Shown in pieces: positions 1 through 6,435 of a stretch of 12,752 bases of DNA (position 1 is the stretch's first letter; the number at the start of each line of letters is the position of its first letter). The position numbers and the translations under genes are program-made. This stretch comes from Thermodesulfovibrionales bacterium. Its GTDB lineage: Bacteria; Nitrospirota; Thermodesulfovibrionia; Thermodesulfovibrionales; SM23-35. The stretch covers positions 1-12,752 of the forward strand of contig JALHSV010000674.1 in NCBI GenBank assembly GCA_022865525.1, in the 5' to 3' direction. The notes beneath the pieces were generated by a model. That model was given only the letters and a program-made list of their open reading frames with translations. It ran no database searches and was not told where the DNA came from.

Positions 1-141
1 AAAAAAGAATATGAATACAAATTGCTCCTCAAATCCCCTGTCCGCGGGAAACTTCATGCTGCAGCAAAATCTATCATCGAGACGTTCAGGGCTTCAAAGG
101 ATGTGAGAATCAGGGTAGATGTTGATCCAGTCGAGATATAA
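1..141 (+). CDS. priA: Primosomal protein N' (PriA), C-terminal end only
   Basis: Reading frame 1 is open from the window edge to a TAA at 139-141 and gives 46 residues. It ends in VRIRVDVDPVEI. The stretch YKLLLKSPVRGKLHAAAKSI followed by a terminal V-R-V-D-V-D-P run is the characteristic C-terminus of the PriA replication-restart helicase. PriA is a superfamily 2 3'-to-5' helicase that recognises stalled forks and loads the primosome. The helicase motifs and zinc-binding cysteines would lie upstream, outside this window. The call rests only on this short C-terminal signature, but its pattern is distinctive and no other family I know ends this way. Confidence 0.8.
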   Translation, partial: KKEYEYKLLLKSPVRGKLHAAAKSIIETFRASKDVRIRVDVDPVEI

Positions 142-211
142 ATGATTAAGTCAGTTCGAACCGGATTCCGAACCTGCTTTATCGATAGCGACTTCTGTTC
201 CCACGGTTGTC

Positions 212-230
212 ATTCCCTCTCGAGGCGAAT
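212..230. repeat. Imperfect palindrome resembling a dispersed intergenic repeat
   Basis: The 19 bases ATTCCCTCTCGAGGCGAAT fold into ATTC+CCTC pairing with GAGG+GAAT, with one bulged C. Preceded by GTC, this resembles the 'GTCATTCCCGC...GCGGGAAT' hairpins dispersed in intergenic regions of many bacterial genomes. Only one copy lies in the window, so its repeat nature is inferred by resemblance. The mismatches suggest a decayed copy. Confidence 0.3.
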
Positions 231-310
231 CACCGGGGCGTCCATATTTCTTGAATCCCCTTTGTATCCTGCCTGTGCAAATTCTTCTCTTCGCAATCGA
301 GAACTTTGTC

Positions 311-341
311 TTGACACTCAGTGCATCTTCTATAATATGAT
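311..341 (+). promoter_or_regulatory. Candidate sigma-70-type promoter for the glycosyltransferase gene
   Basis: A perfect TTGACA (311-316) is followed by a perfect TATAAT (331-336), but the 14-base spacer is shorter than the usual 16-18. A second -10-like box, TATGAT (336-341), gives a 19-base spacer. Either would start transcription between about 343 and 348, at or just before the ATG at 349, which would make a leaderless or nearly leaderless message. Confidence 0.45.
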
Positions 342-348
342 GGTATAA

Positions 349-2031
349 ATGCTCACGACAAATAATAAATTCTCATCATCAGGGAAGCCCCGCGCCTGGG
401 CATGGATAGGACTGGGCATAGCTCTTACAACTTATATAGTGCTCTCTGTGCGGCATATCACTTGCCCTGGCCTTGGGTACGATGAGGTAATGTGGGCATC
501 TGTTGCAATCAACCGCCCGGATGGCGGATGGATTGCCTGGAGCATCGGCCGATGGCCGGTGCTGCTGGCACTTCCTTACATCGGCGCTCTTAAAGGGTAC
601 ATCTATGCACCGATACTGACGCTATTTGGCACCAGCCCGCTTTCGATTCGACTACCGATGATTCTGCTCGGCGCAGCCGGTATCGCAATGACATTCGCTT
701 CAGCCAAACGCGCCCTCGGTATAAGCAGCGCATTCCTTATTGCGCTCTTTCTTGCCATCAATCCTGAGATTGTTCAGCGGTTGCGGCATGACCTCGGACC
801 AGCGGCAATAGACTTTATGCTAAGGGCTGCATGCCTGCTGTTACTTCTGCGCTATGCCGAAAAAGATCGGCCTTATGATGCGTTCCTCTTCTGGTTGCTC
901 GCCGGCATCGGCGTTTGGCAGAAGTTGACGTTCATTTGGTACATCAATGCGTATGTTCTGGCATTTGTTCTTGTCCGGGGAAAAGCATGGATCGCCCGTC
1001 ATCAGCCGGGTGGAATCCTCTGGCCACTGGTACTGCATGCACTCGCCTACCTTGCAGTAGTAGCCTGGGTAGGATGGGTCTACGTGACCTTCCGCGTTGC
1101 CGAAGTCCAGGCGTCACTCGGCAGCGGTGCCGGTACGCCTATTCTTGTAAGGATCGAGACCCTTGGGCGGGCCCTTGGGCTTTTCTTCCAGGGGATGGAG
1201 TCCATTGTCGTGTTTCATGAACCGTTCGTTCCGAAGGCCGCCGGACTCTTTTTGGCCGTATTCCTCGGCTTGGTTGCCGCAGGCATCCTGCGAGGGTTGC
1301 GGGAGTTAGTCCGTCGGCCTAATCGGGTCATTCCCTTTCGCGGCATCGTAGTCCTGTCAGCTCTATCAGTAGCGATCCAACTGACGGTGACCTTGCCCGC
1401 TGATAAGGTCTGGCACCGGCTCAGCCTTGAGCCATTCGTAACATGGTTAGCCGTTGACGGACTTCTTGCCGTAGCTGCTGCGGTTGCAAGCCTTGTTACG
1501 CGCCCCGCGGCTATAGGCGCGATATCCGCCTCAATTATCTGCATCGCGGCACTCGGGGACGTCGCATACACGACCCAGATCCACCGCCACCTCGATACAA
1601 CGCTCTGCGCCCCTGCTGTTCACCAGCGTGCATGCAACCGGGCCATCCAGACTACGGCCATATGGCGCCTACTCGACCTAGTAGCAAGCTCAGATCGGCG
1701 GTTTGTATTTGTCGACTGGGGCATGCGGAACCAGGCGCTCCTTATGACAAGAGCACCTGAGCGGGTCATCGAATTATCAACGGCATCCCTCCTTGAAGGC
1801 CCGTCTTCCCTTCACGCAGGTTCCGCGGAGGCAGAGAGCTTTGCCAAGGATTACTTGGGCCCCGATAGCCAAGTCGCGTTCGTCTTGCATGGGCCTGAGT
1901 ACACGTGCATACCGGCTATACGTGATGCATTCCTGAACCTCGTGCGCATGAAGCATATACCGTTGCGCCTGGCAAGCGTTATTAAGGAGGATGGAGCAAT
2001 TGCCTTCGAAGTGTGGGAGGTGGTACACTGA
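349..2031 (+). CDS. Multipass membrane protein, probable GT-C (PMT/ArnT-like) glycosyltransferase
   Basis: The 560-residue product starts with a short polar tail, then a first membrane helix at about residues 17-34. This is followed by a loop containing Y-D45-E46, matching the acidic pair in the first periplasmic loop of GT-C enzymes (PMT/ArnT, GT39/GT83), where an Asp helps catalysis. Roughly ten further hydrophobic segments run to about residue 400, and a soluble C-terminal part of about 150 residues follows. Family members move a sugar from a polyprenyl-phosphate donor to lipid or protein on the outer face of the inner membrane; donor and acceptor cannot be told here. An in-frame TAA ends at 348, so ATG 349 is the furthest upstream start possible; no Shine-Dalgarno precedes it. 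The gene looks GC-rich (39 of 60 bases in 1261-1320, against 26 of 60 in 3781-3840 of the radical SAM gene). No sugar-nucleotide or LPS genes flank it. It could also be an uncharacterised GT-C-fold protein without transferase activity. Confidence 0.65.
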   Translation: MLTTNNKFSSSGKPRAWAWIGLGIALTTYIVLSVRHITCPGLGYDEVMWASVAINRPDGGWIAWSIGRWPVLLALPYIGALKGYIYAPILTLFGTSPLSIRLPMILLGAAGIAMTFASAKRALGISSAFLIALFLAINPEIVQRLRHDLGPAAIDFMLRAACLLLLLRYAEKDRPYDAFLFWLLAGIGVWQKLTFIWYINAYVLAFVLVRGKAWIARHQPGGILWPLVLHALAYLAVVAWVGWVYVTFRVAEVQASLGSGAGTPILVRIETLGRALGLFFQGMESIVVFHEPFVPKAAGLFLAVFLGLVAAGILRGLRELVRRPNRVIPFRGIVVLSALSVAIQLTVTLPADKVWHRLSLEPFVTWLAVDGLLAVAAAVASLVTRPAAIGAISASIICIAALGDVAYTTQIHRHLDTTLCAPAVHQRACNRAIQTTAIWRLLDLVASSDRRFVFVDWGMRNQALLMTRAPERVIELSTASLLEGPSSLHAGSAEAESFAKDYLGPDSQVAFVLHGPEYTCIPAIRDAFLNLVRMKHIPLRLASVIKEDGAIAFEVWEVVH

Positions 2032-2062
2032 TTTTAAAGAACAGAAATAGTTAACAGAGAAT

Positions 2063-2091
2063 AAAAAGCCTGCAGTTATTTGTTCTCTGCA
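2063..2091 (-). terminator. Possible weak intrinsic terminator of the ykgJ-type gene
   Basis: On the minus strand a 5-bp stem (TGCAG/CTGCA, plus coordinates 2087-2091 and 2071-2075) with an 11-base loop is followed by GGC and then five T residues (2067-2063). The stem is short and overlaps the end of the coding region, so this is only a candidate. Nothing comparable follows the convergent glycosyltransferase gene. Confidence 0.3.
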
Positions 2092-2738
2092 ATTTGCCTT
2101 TCGAACTCGTCCATCTTATCAGCCAAACTCTTCCAGTTGCAGGTCTGCATGAGCTTGACTACCTGATGAACAGCACCGGACTCAATAATCCTCCACCTCT
2201 CATTTTCGTCTTCAACTCCATAGAACGGAAGCATGATGAAAAAGGCGCGGTCAGTGTATTGTTTGATCGGCGAAAGCACGTCTTCCCTCCTCGTGTAATA
2301 GGGATCTTCACCTTCAGCACAGGGAGTACCGAAAACATTAAACTGCCTGCACGAGACAGGCCTCATTGGGTGAACAGAACAGGCACTATTTACGAGAAAA
2401 GGGCACGGGTCGTTCTCCTTGTAATTACGCAGCTGGGTCTTTATGATATCGCGTTCAGGCCCGGTGATCTTTTCGGTAACATACCAGGAGAGACCCACCA
2501 GTTCGAGCGGATAGACAGGGATGGTCTGATGGGTTTTACAGCAGTTGGAACAGCCCTTGCTGCACGCTAATTTTCTGCCTTTTTTGAACGCTGTCCTAAC
2601 CGCTTCATCGATGCCTTTATAGACTATGAAATAGGCATCAAGCAGAAAGGGAAGCCAGAGATGTTTATTTTCATCGGAGGGAAAAGAGAGTCTTTTCTGC
2701 TTAGAAGAACCTGCCTTTTTCAGTTTTTTATCTTTCAT
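2076..2738 (-). CDS. YkgJ-family cysteine-cluster protein (putative Zn/Fe-chelating)
   Basis: The 220-residue product begins with a Lys-rich tail. It then carries the family's N-terminal cluster C59-x3-C63-x2-C66-C67 (CSKGCSNCCK), and later CPFL (C112), C120-SVHPMRPVSC130-R and C140. This spread of cysteines with the 'VHPMRPxxCR' core defines the YkgJ/UPF0153 'CxxCxxCC' family, thought to bind zinc or an iron-sulfur centre; its biochemical role is generally unknown. The protein looks cytosolic, with no signal peptide or membrane helix. It is divergent from the radical SAM gene, with 97 bases between the two starts, and convergent with the glycosyltransferase gene. The ATG at 2738 has no Shine-Dalgarno, but a TATAAT lies 11 bases upstream. 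Whether it works with the radical SAM enzyme is open; in general the family is found beside many unrelated genes. Confidence 0.85.
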   Translation of the reverse strand: MKDKKLKKAGSSKQKRLSFPSDENKHLWLPFLLDAYFIVYKGIDEAVRTAFKKGRKLACSKGCSNCCKTHQTIPVYPLELVGLSWYVTEKITGPERDIIKTQLRNYKENDPCPFLVNSACSVHPMRPVSCRQFNVFGTPCAEGEDPYYTRREDVLSPIKQYTDRAFFIMLPFYGVEDENERWRIIESGAVHQVVKLMQTCNWKSLADKMDEFERQIAENK

Positions 2739-2749
2739 GTTACAAAGAG

Positions 2750-2755
2750 ATTATA
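2750..2755 (-). promoter_or_regulatory. -10 box (TATAAT) of the ykgJ-type gene
   Basis: The minus strand reads a perfect TATAAT here, with only 11 bases between it and the ATG. A start site 6-8 bases downstream would leave a leader of about 3-5 bases. No good -35 sequence sits at 16-18 bases; the nearest candidates are poor. Confidence 0.4.
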
Positions 2756-2775
2756 TAGAATAGTATTGTAAAACA

Positions 2776-2806
2776 TTGTCTGGGTTCCTGCTTTCACGAA
2801 TATGAT
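2776..2806 (+). promoter_or_regulatory. Possible promoter of the radical SAM gene
   Basis: TTGTCT (2776-2781) and TATGAT (2801-2806) are separated by 19 bases on the plus strand, about 30 bases before the ATG at 2836. The spacing is long, so the match is weak. The 97-base divergent spacer must hold promoters in both directions if both genes are independently expressed. Confidence 0.25.
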
Positions 2807-2835
2807 AAATCCATAGAAATACCCTTATACATATC

Positions 2836-4674
2836 ATGATAGATTTCATATTTATTTCGATGCCCTATGCGAGGTTTATCTCGCGGTGGTTTGCCAATGT
2901 TCCGAATATAAACCTCGGTATTATGAAGGCATATCTGGAGGAGAAGGGGAAGAATGTTAAAACCTTTCACTTTCATCTTGAATTTCTTCCTTATATCAAC
3001 GGATTACCCCTGCGTTTTAAAGATAATCTACTAAAACTGACCGAGCAATTCGGTGTTGAATACATGGGACTGGATTACATCTTTGCTTCACTGTTTTTCG
3101 AGGATAGGTATTTCAAATCAAAAGAGCGGTTCACGGAACGTCTTAATTCGCTTGGCTTAACATTGACTGATTTCGAAGAATTGCGGGAAATCGCCAGATC
3201 ATTTATTGATTCTTGTTTTTTGAAGCTGTCACCTTACCTAAAGGATACCAGGCTTATCGGTTTCAGTTGCTCCCATTACCAGTTAAGTGGTTCCCTTTTG
3301 CTCTGCTCAAGAATAAAAAATGCCTATCCGGATATTCTGACGGTTTTCGGCGGCAAGGACTGTACCGGTGCATTTGCAGATGATTTCATGAGGGCTATCG
3401 GCTTCAACGATTTCACGGGAACAAGTGAGTGTGAAGTCACTGTTGAGAGCCTGCTTGACCATATAAATTATCCGGAAAAAGATTTTTACAATGTAGTCTA
3501 CAGGGACAAAGACGGAGAAATAAAAAGATCCCCCTCACGGCCGAATATTTCGATCAACTCCCTTCCATTCCCGATATATGATTTTGACGCGCTCCCCATT
3601 CAGAAGTCTGATATCATTCTCCCGATCGAATTTGGGAGGGGATGTCCCTGGAAGCGTTGTTCCTTCTGCCCTGACGAATCGTATAATATCCTGTGCCAGG
3701 CAAAATCCCCTGAACAGGTTACGTCGGAAATAGCATATTATCAGAGCATTTCAGAAGACCTGAGGAACTACTTTATTCTCGATTCAGACGCCTTGAAGGA
3801 TCGGGAATCAATAATAAAAATATCCCGGAACCTCGAAGACAGGAATCTCAATTTCATTTATGCCGAATTCCGTGCGGAGAAGATGGACCGGGATGTCTTA
3901 CATGCAATATTGCATTTCGGCAACTGGCCCTCGCATTTTCAGATCGGGATCGAATCATTCAGTGACAGGCTGCTCCAGTTGATGAATAAGGGCGTTACCG
4001 TTTTGAAAAATGTGGAAGTATTGAAATCGGCTGCTGAATTGGGGGTTCCGATACAATTCAACCTGTTTACCTGTTTCCCGGGTATGACTGAAGATGATCT
4101 CAAAGAAAATATACGGGTTATGGATCTCATCACCCATATTCTGGTCAAGGATACTATCCAGATATTTCCCGGAGAATTTTATTTGCCAGCGGACAGTCCT
4201 GTCTTTCTCAATAGCGAAAAATTCGGGCTGATAAAAGGCAGTGAGTCAATTTTTTCATCGATCTTTGAGGATTTCAGCATGCCTTCCTATTCAAACTATC
4301 CATATCCGTATCAGTTTACCAATGATGAAGAGCAGTATAAGTTCTCCATGGCATTGCGGGCAAAGGTTGACGAGATCAAAAGCAAAACCTCTGAGGATAT
4401 GAATATGGTCTACAAAATTGTTGCAGACGGTCTGGAGATCCTCATTTCCCGGAACGGCCACCGATCGAATCACGTGCTCGATATACAGGAAAAGAAGATT
4501 TACCTATCAGCTGTTATAAAAATCCGCCAGATTGATATGGTATCTTCAGATTTAGGGATATCCATGGAAGATGTATCTTCTGTCCTGAAGGATTTTGAAA
4601 AGAAAGGCATTATTCTCTTTTCCACCGACAAAAAATCTTTTCTGTCACTCGCCATAGAAAGCTCTGGTCTCTGA
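2836..4674 (+). CDS. Radical SAM protein, RiPP maturation radical SAM protein 1-like
   Basis: This 612-residue enzyme has three parts. The N-terminus (MPYARF...NINLGIMKAYLEEKG) and a Rossmann-like stretch around residues 138-180 (IGFSCSHYQ...VFGGKDCTG) match the cobalamin-binding-type domain of B12 radical SAM proteins, though I see no DxHxxG motif. The radical SAM core carries C270-x4-C275-x2-C278 (GRGCPWKRCSFCP), which would hold the [4Fe-4S] cluster that cleaves S-adenosylmethionine, followed by AKSPE, IGIESFSD and FPGMTEDD. The last 80 or so residues look like a winged helix ending in LSLAIES. This order, and the 'G.ESFSD..L..M.KG.T...N...LK' stretch, resemble the RiPP maturation radical SAM 1 (TIGR03975-like) proteins, annotated as peptide C-methyltransferases. 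The usual motif there is Cx7Cx2C, so Cx4Cx2C is a variant. No precursor peptide is visible nearby. No Shine-Dalgarno precedes ATG 2836. A heme-related or other substrate is an alternative, since a heme gene follows. Confidence 0.75.
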   Translation: MIDFIFISMPYARFISRWFANVPNINLGIMKAYLEEKGKNVKTFHFHLEFLPYINGLPLRFKDNLLKLTEQFGVEYMGLDYIFASLFFEDRYFKSKERFTERLNSLGLTLTDFEELREIARSFIDSCFLKLSPYLKDTRLIGFSCSHYQLSGSLLLCSRIKNAYPDILTVFGGKDCTGAFADDFMRAIGFNDFTGTSECEVTVESLLDHINYPEKDFYNVVYRDKDGEIKRSPSRPNISINSLPFPIYDFDALPIQKSDIILPIEFGRGCPWKRCSFCPDESYNILCQAKSPEQVTSEIAYYQSISEDLRNYFILDSDALKDRESIIKISRNLEDRNLNFIYAEFRAEKMDRDVLHAILHFGNWPSHFQIGIESFSDRLLQLMNKGVTVLKNVEVLKSAAELGVPIQFNLFTCFPGMTEDDLKENIRVMDLITHILVKDTIQIFPGEFYLPADSPVFLNSEKFGLIKGSESIFSSIFEDFSMPSYSNYPYPYQFTNDEEQYKFSMALRAKVDEIKSKTSEDMNMVYKIVADGLEILISRNGHRSNHVLDIQEKKIYLSAVIKIRQIDMVSSDLGISMEDVSSVLKDFEKKGIILFSTDKKSFLSLAIESSGL

Positions 4675-4701
4675 AGGAATATAGATTCATCTTGTGAATT
4701 G

Positions 4702-4710
4702 TGCTAATAT
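4702..4710 (+). promoter_or_regulatory. Extended -10-like element before the protoporphyrinogen oxidase gene
   Basis: TGCTAATAT fits the extended -10 pattern TGn followed by a TATAAT variant, and lies 12 bases before ATG 4723. It could start a nearly leaderless message. I see no -35. The gene may equally be read through from the radical SAM gene, 48 bases upstream. Confidence 0.3.
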
Positions 4711-4722
4711 TATGGACAGAAT

Positions 4723-6081
4723 ATGAGATTGGTAATCGTCGGCGGTGGTATCACCGGTCTTTCCTTGGCATATTTTTTACTCGAGCACAAGCCTTCATTA
4801 GATATCCTTATCCTTGAATCAGAGAAAAAAGCAGGTGGTAAAATCTGGACTGACAGGGTTGACGGTTTCCTGTGTGAAGGCGGCGTCAATGGGTTTCTTG
4901 ATAACCGGCCAAAAACTCTCGAGCTTGTCTCAAAACTCTCCATCTCTCCCTTAAGAAGCAATGATAATGCGCGAAAGAGGTACATCTATTCAAAGGGGAA
5001 ACTCAACCTTTTGCCTGAATCACCCCCTGCGTTTCTCACGTCTGACCTTCTGAGCATTTACGGCAGGCTCAGGGTCATCGGGGAAATGTTTGTACCCAAA
5101 TGGAAAGGCGGGGATGAGACACTTGCCCACTTTGCCACAAGGCGGCTTGGAAGAGAAGCGTATGAGAAACTGATAGACCCCATGGCTTCAGGAATATTTG
5201 CCGGCGATCCGGAGAAAATGAGCCTGAAGAGCTGTTTCGCAAAGGTCTACAACCTTGAGCAGAAATACGGCAGTCTGATCCGCGGCATGATAAAGCTTCA
5301 AAAGGAGGCAAAAAAGACTGGTAAAAAAGTGGGAGCCGGACCAGGGGGAACCCTTACTTCATTTTATGACGGGATGGAATCAATGATCAGTGCCCTCACC
5401 AGTTTTCTTGGCAAGAGACTGAAGACGGGGTCAGAGGTGGTCTCAATTGACCGTAAAGGTATCAATTATGTAATCTCACTGTCAGACGGAACAAATAGGG
5501 AAGCAGAAGCTGTTGTCTGTGCAACACCCGCCTTTACAACGGCAGCCATAGTAAGCAGCCTGGACAAAAATCTATCTGCACTATTGAACGAAATATTTTA
5601 TCCGTCGGTTTCTGTTGTATGCCTCGGATATAAACGAGAAAAAATTCAACATAACCTCAAGGGATTCGGATTTCTTATCCCCTTCAAGGAAGGCAGAAAA
5701 ATACTCGGCACATTGTGGGACTCGAGTATCTTTCCCAACAGGGCACCAGAAGGGTATGTCCTGCTTAGGACCATGCTTGGAGGGGCACGGAGATCGGACC
5801 TGGCACTGGAGCACGAACAAAAACTCATAACGCTCGTCATGGATGAGCTCAGGGATATTATGGGAATCACTGTTCAACCTAATTTCGCCAAAGTATACAC
5901 ACATAGACAGGGGATACCTCAATATTTTCCGGGACACGAACAAAAAGTTCAGCAGATTGCCGGAATATGTAGAGATTACAAGGGGTTTTACGTTACAGGA
6001 AACGCATACGGCGGCATTGGGGTCAATGACTGCATCGAAAACTCTTATAAACTTGCGCAAAGGATTATGCAAGGGATATAA
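4723..6081 (+). CDS. hemY: Protoporphyrinogen oxidase, HemY-type flavoprotein
   Basis: The 452-residue product opens with an FAD-binding Rossmann motif, VIVGGGITGL (G7, G9, G12), and an acidic residue after the second strand (E32), then GGK. The substrate-domain features of the HemY/PPO family follow: EGGVNGFLDN, LIDPMASGIFAGDP and a GPGGTLTSFYDGMESM stretch at about 203-218. Near the C-terminus is GNAYGGIGVNDCI (426-438), the second FAD-contacting block. The enzyme removes six electrons from protoporphyrinogen IX to make protoporphyrin IX, the second last step of heme synthesis; Gram-positive relatives instead oxidise coproporphyrinogen III. Length is normal for the family. The ATG at 4723 lacks a clear Shine-Dalgarno. 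A closer ATG at 4712 is in another frame and hits a stop after four codons. No other heme gene is in the window. Confidence 0.92.
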   Translation: MRLVIVGGGITGLSLAYFLLEHKPSLDILILESEKKAGGKIWTDRVDGFLCEGGVNGFLDNRPKTLELVSKLSISPLRSNDNARKRYIYSKGKLNLLPESPPAFLTSDLLSIYGRLRVIGEMFVPKWKGGDETLAHFATRRLGREAYEKLIDPMASGIFAGDPEKMSLKSCFAKVYNLEQKYGSLIRGMIKLQKEAKKTGKKVGAGPGGTLTSFYDGMESMISALTSFLGKRLKTGSEVVSIDRKGINYVISLSDGTNREAEAVVCATPAFTTAAIVSSLDKNLSALLNEIFYPSVSVVCLGYKREKIQHNLKGFGFLIPFKEGRKILGTLWDSSIFPNRAPEGYVLLRTMLGGARRSDLALEHEQKLITLVMDELRDIMGITVQPNFAKVYTHRQGIPQYFPGHEQKVQQIAGICRDYKGFYVTGNAYGGIGVNDCIENSYKLAQRIMQGI

Positions 6082-6140
6082 TTTTGTAAAAATTCAGGAT
6101 AGGGACTTGCTATCTTGCAAAGGCATTTATCTTTCAAAAC

Positions 6141-6146
6141 AGGAGG
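6141..6146 (+). promoter_or_regulatory. Strong Shine-Dalgarno of the DUF465 gene
   Basis: AGGAGG (continuing GG) ends 6 bases before GTG 6153. It is the best ribosome binding site in the window and fixes GTG as the start. Confidence 0.85.
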
Positions 6147-6152
6147 GGTACA

Positions 6153-6383
6153 GTGAAGGAACAGGAAATTGTCGAACTCTTAAAAAAGGAAAGTGATGAA
6201 TTCAGGAAATTGAGTGAAGAGCATAGAAGTCTCGATACGGTTCTTGCAGAGATTGACAGCAAACGCTATCTCACACCGGAGGAAGAGGTTGAAAGGAAGA
6301 AGATTCAAAAGCAGAAACTCATGAAAAAGGACCGGATGGCCTCGATTGTCAGAGACTTTAAGAAAAACCATTCTTTGAATTAG
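6153..6383 (+). CDS. DUF465 (YdcH-like) small coiled-coil protein
   Basis: The 76-residue product is almost wholly charged and helical. The order EFRKLSEEHRSLDTVLAEID, then RYLTPEEEVERKKIQKQKL and KKDRM, is the standard layout of the DUF465/YdcH family: two antiparallel helices joined by a 'yLTpeEe' turn. No enzymatic motif, membrane helix or cysteine is present, and the family's function is not established. It starts with GTG, 6 bases after an ideal AGGAGG. It lies 71 bases after the heme gene and 52 before ilvD on the same strand, so co-transcription is likely, although no metabolic link with either neighbour is evident. Confidence 0.85.
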   Translation: MKEQEIVELLKKESDEFRKLSEEHRSLDTVLAEIDSKRYLTPEEEVERKKIQKQKLMKKDRMASIVRDFKKNHSLN

Positions 6384-6424
6384 AACCAGGCACAGACAAC
6401 TAAGAAGCAGAAACTGAGAAATAT

Positions 6425-6430
6425 GAGGGG
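6425..6430 (+). promoter_or_regulatory. Shine-Dalgarno that decides the ilvD start
   Basis: GAGGGG sits 5 bases before ATG 6436. An in-frame GTG at 6430 would overlap this site, so ATG 6436 is the better start. The resulting N-terminus MRSRTIKEGIERAPHR is also the usual IlvD beginning. Confidence 0.8.
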
Positions 6431-6435
6431 TGCTC

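Larger units (their letters stand above)
142..348. other. Spacer between priA and the membrane glycosyltransferase
   Basis: About 207 bases lie between the priA stop and the next start. A 68-codon frame runs through it on the plus strand, but it begins directly at the priA stop, has no ribosome binding site and gives a Cys/Ser/Arg-rich peptide of no recognisable family, so I do not call it a gene. The spacer holds a weak inverted repeat (GTTCG at 154-158, CGAAC at 169-173), a longer palindrome at 212-230 and a promoter-like pair at 311-336. No RNA gene is recognisable. Confidence 0.6.

Noticed and set aside
142..348. 68-codon open frame between priA and the glycosyltransferase gene
   Set aside because: It begins exactly after the priA stop, has no Shine-Dalgarno, gives a low-complexity Cys/Ser/Arg peptide with no family likeness, and contains the palindrome and promoter-like boxes.
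1160..1180. Near-tandem CCCTTGGGC copies in the glycosyltransferase gene
   Set aside because: They encode a Leu-Gly-containing stretch in frame and do not extend beyond two copies, so codon choice explains them.
1215..1571. 118-codon minus-strand frame inside the glycosyltransferase gene
   Set aside because: It is Ala/Arg/Thr-rich in the manner of an antisense shadow of a GC-rich gene; the plus-strand frame has clear membrane helices and the D-E motif.
2055..2089. 7-base inverted repeat CAGAGAA/TTCTCTG across the convergent gene ends
   Set aside because: The 21-base loop is long and no T-tract follows. The smaller TGCAG/CTGCA stem with a T run fits a terminator better.
2739..2835. Possible RiPP precursor gene beside the radical SAM enzyme
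   Set aside because: The spacer is 97 bases with stops in the frames I read and no leader-like peptide. The 48-base gap after the enzyme is also too short.
5581..6072. 163-codon minus-strand frame inside the protoporphyrinogen oxidase gene
   Set aside because: It lies fully inside a well-supported gene and shows no family motif.
6098..6114. GATAG/CTATC stem after the protoporphyrinogen oxidase gene
   Set aside because: A 5-bp AT-rich stem with a 7-base loop and no T-tract is within chance expectation and would interrupt a likely co-transcribed unit.
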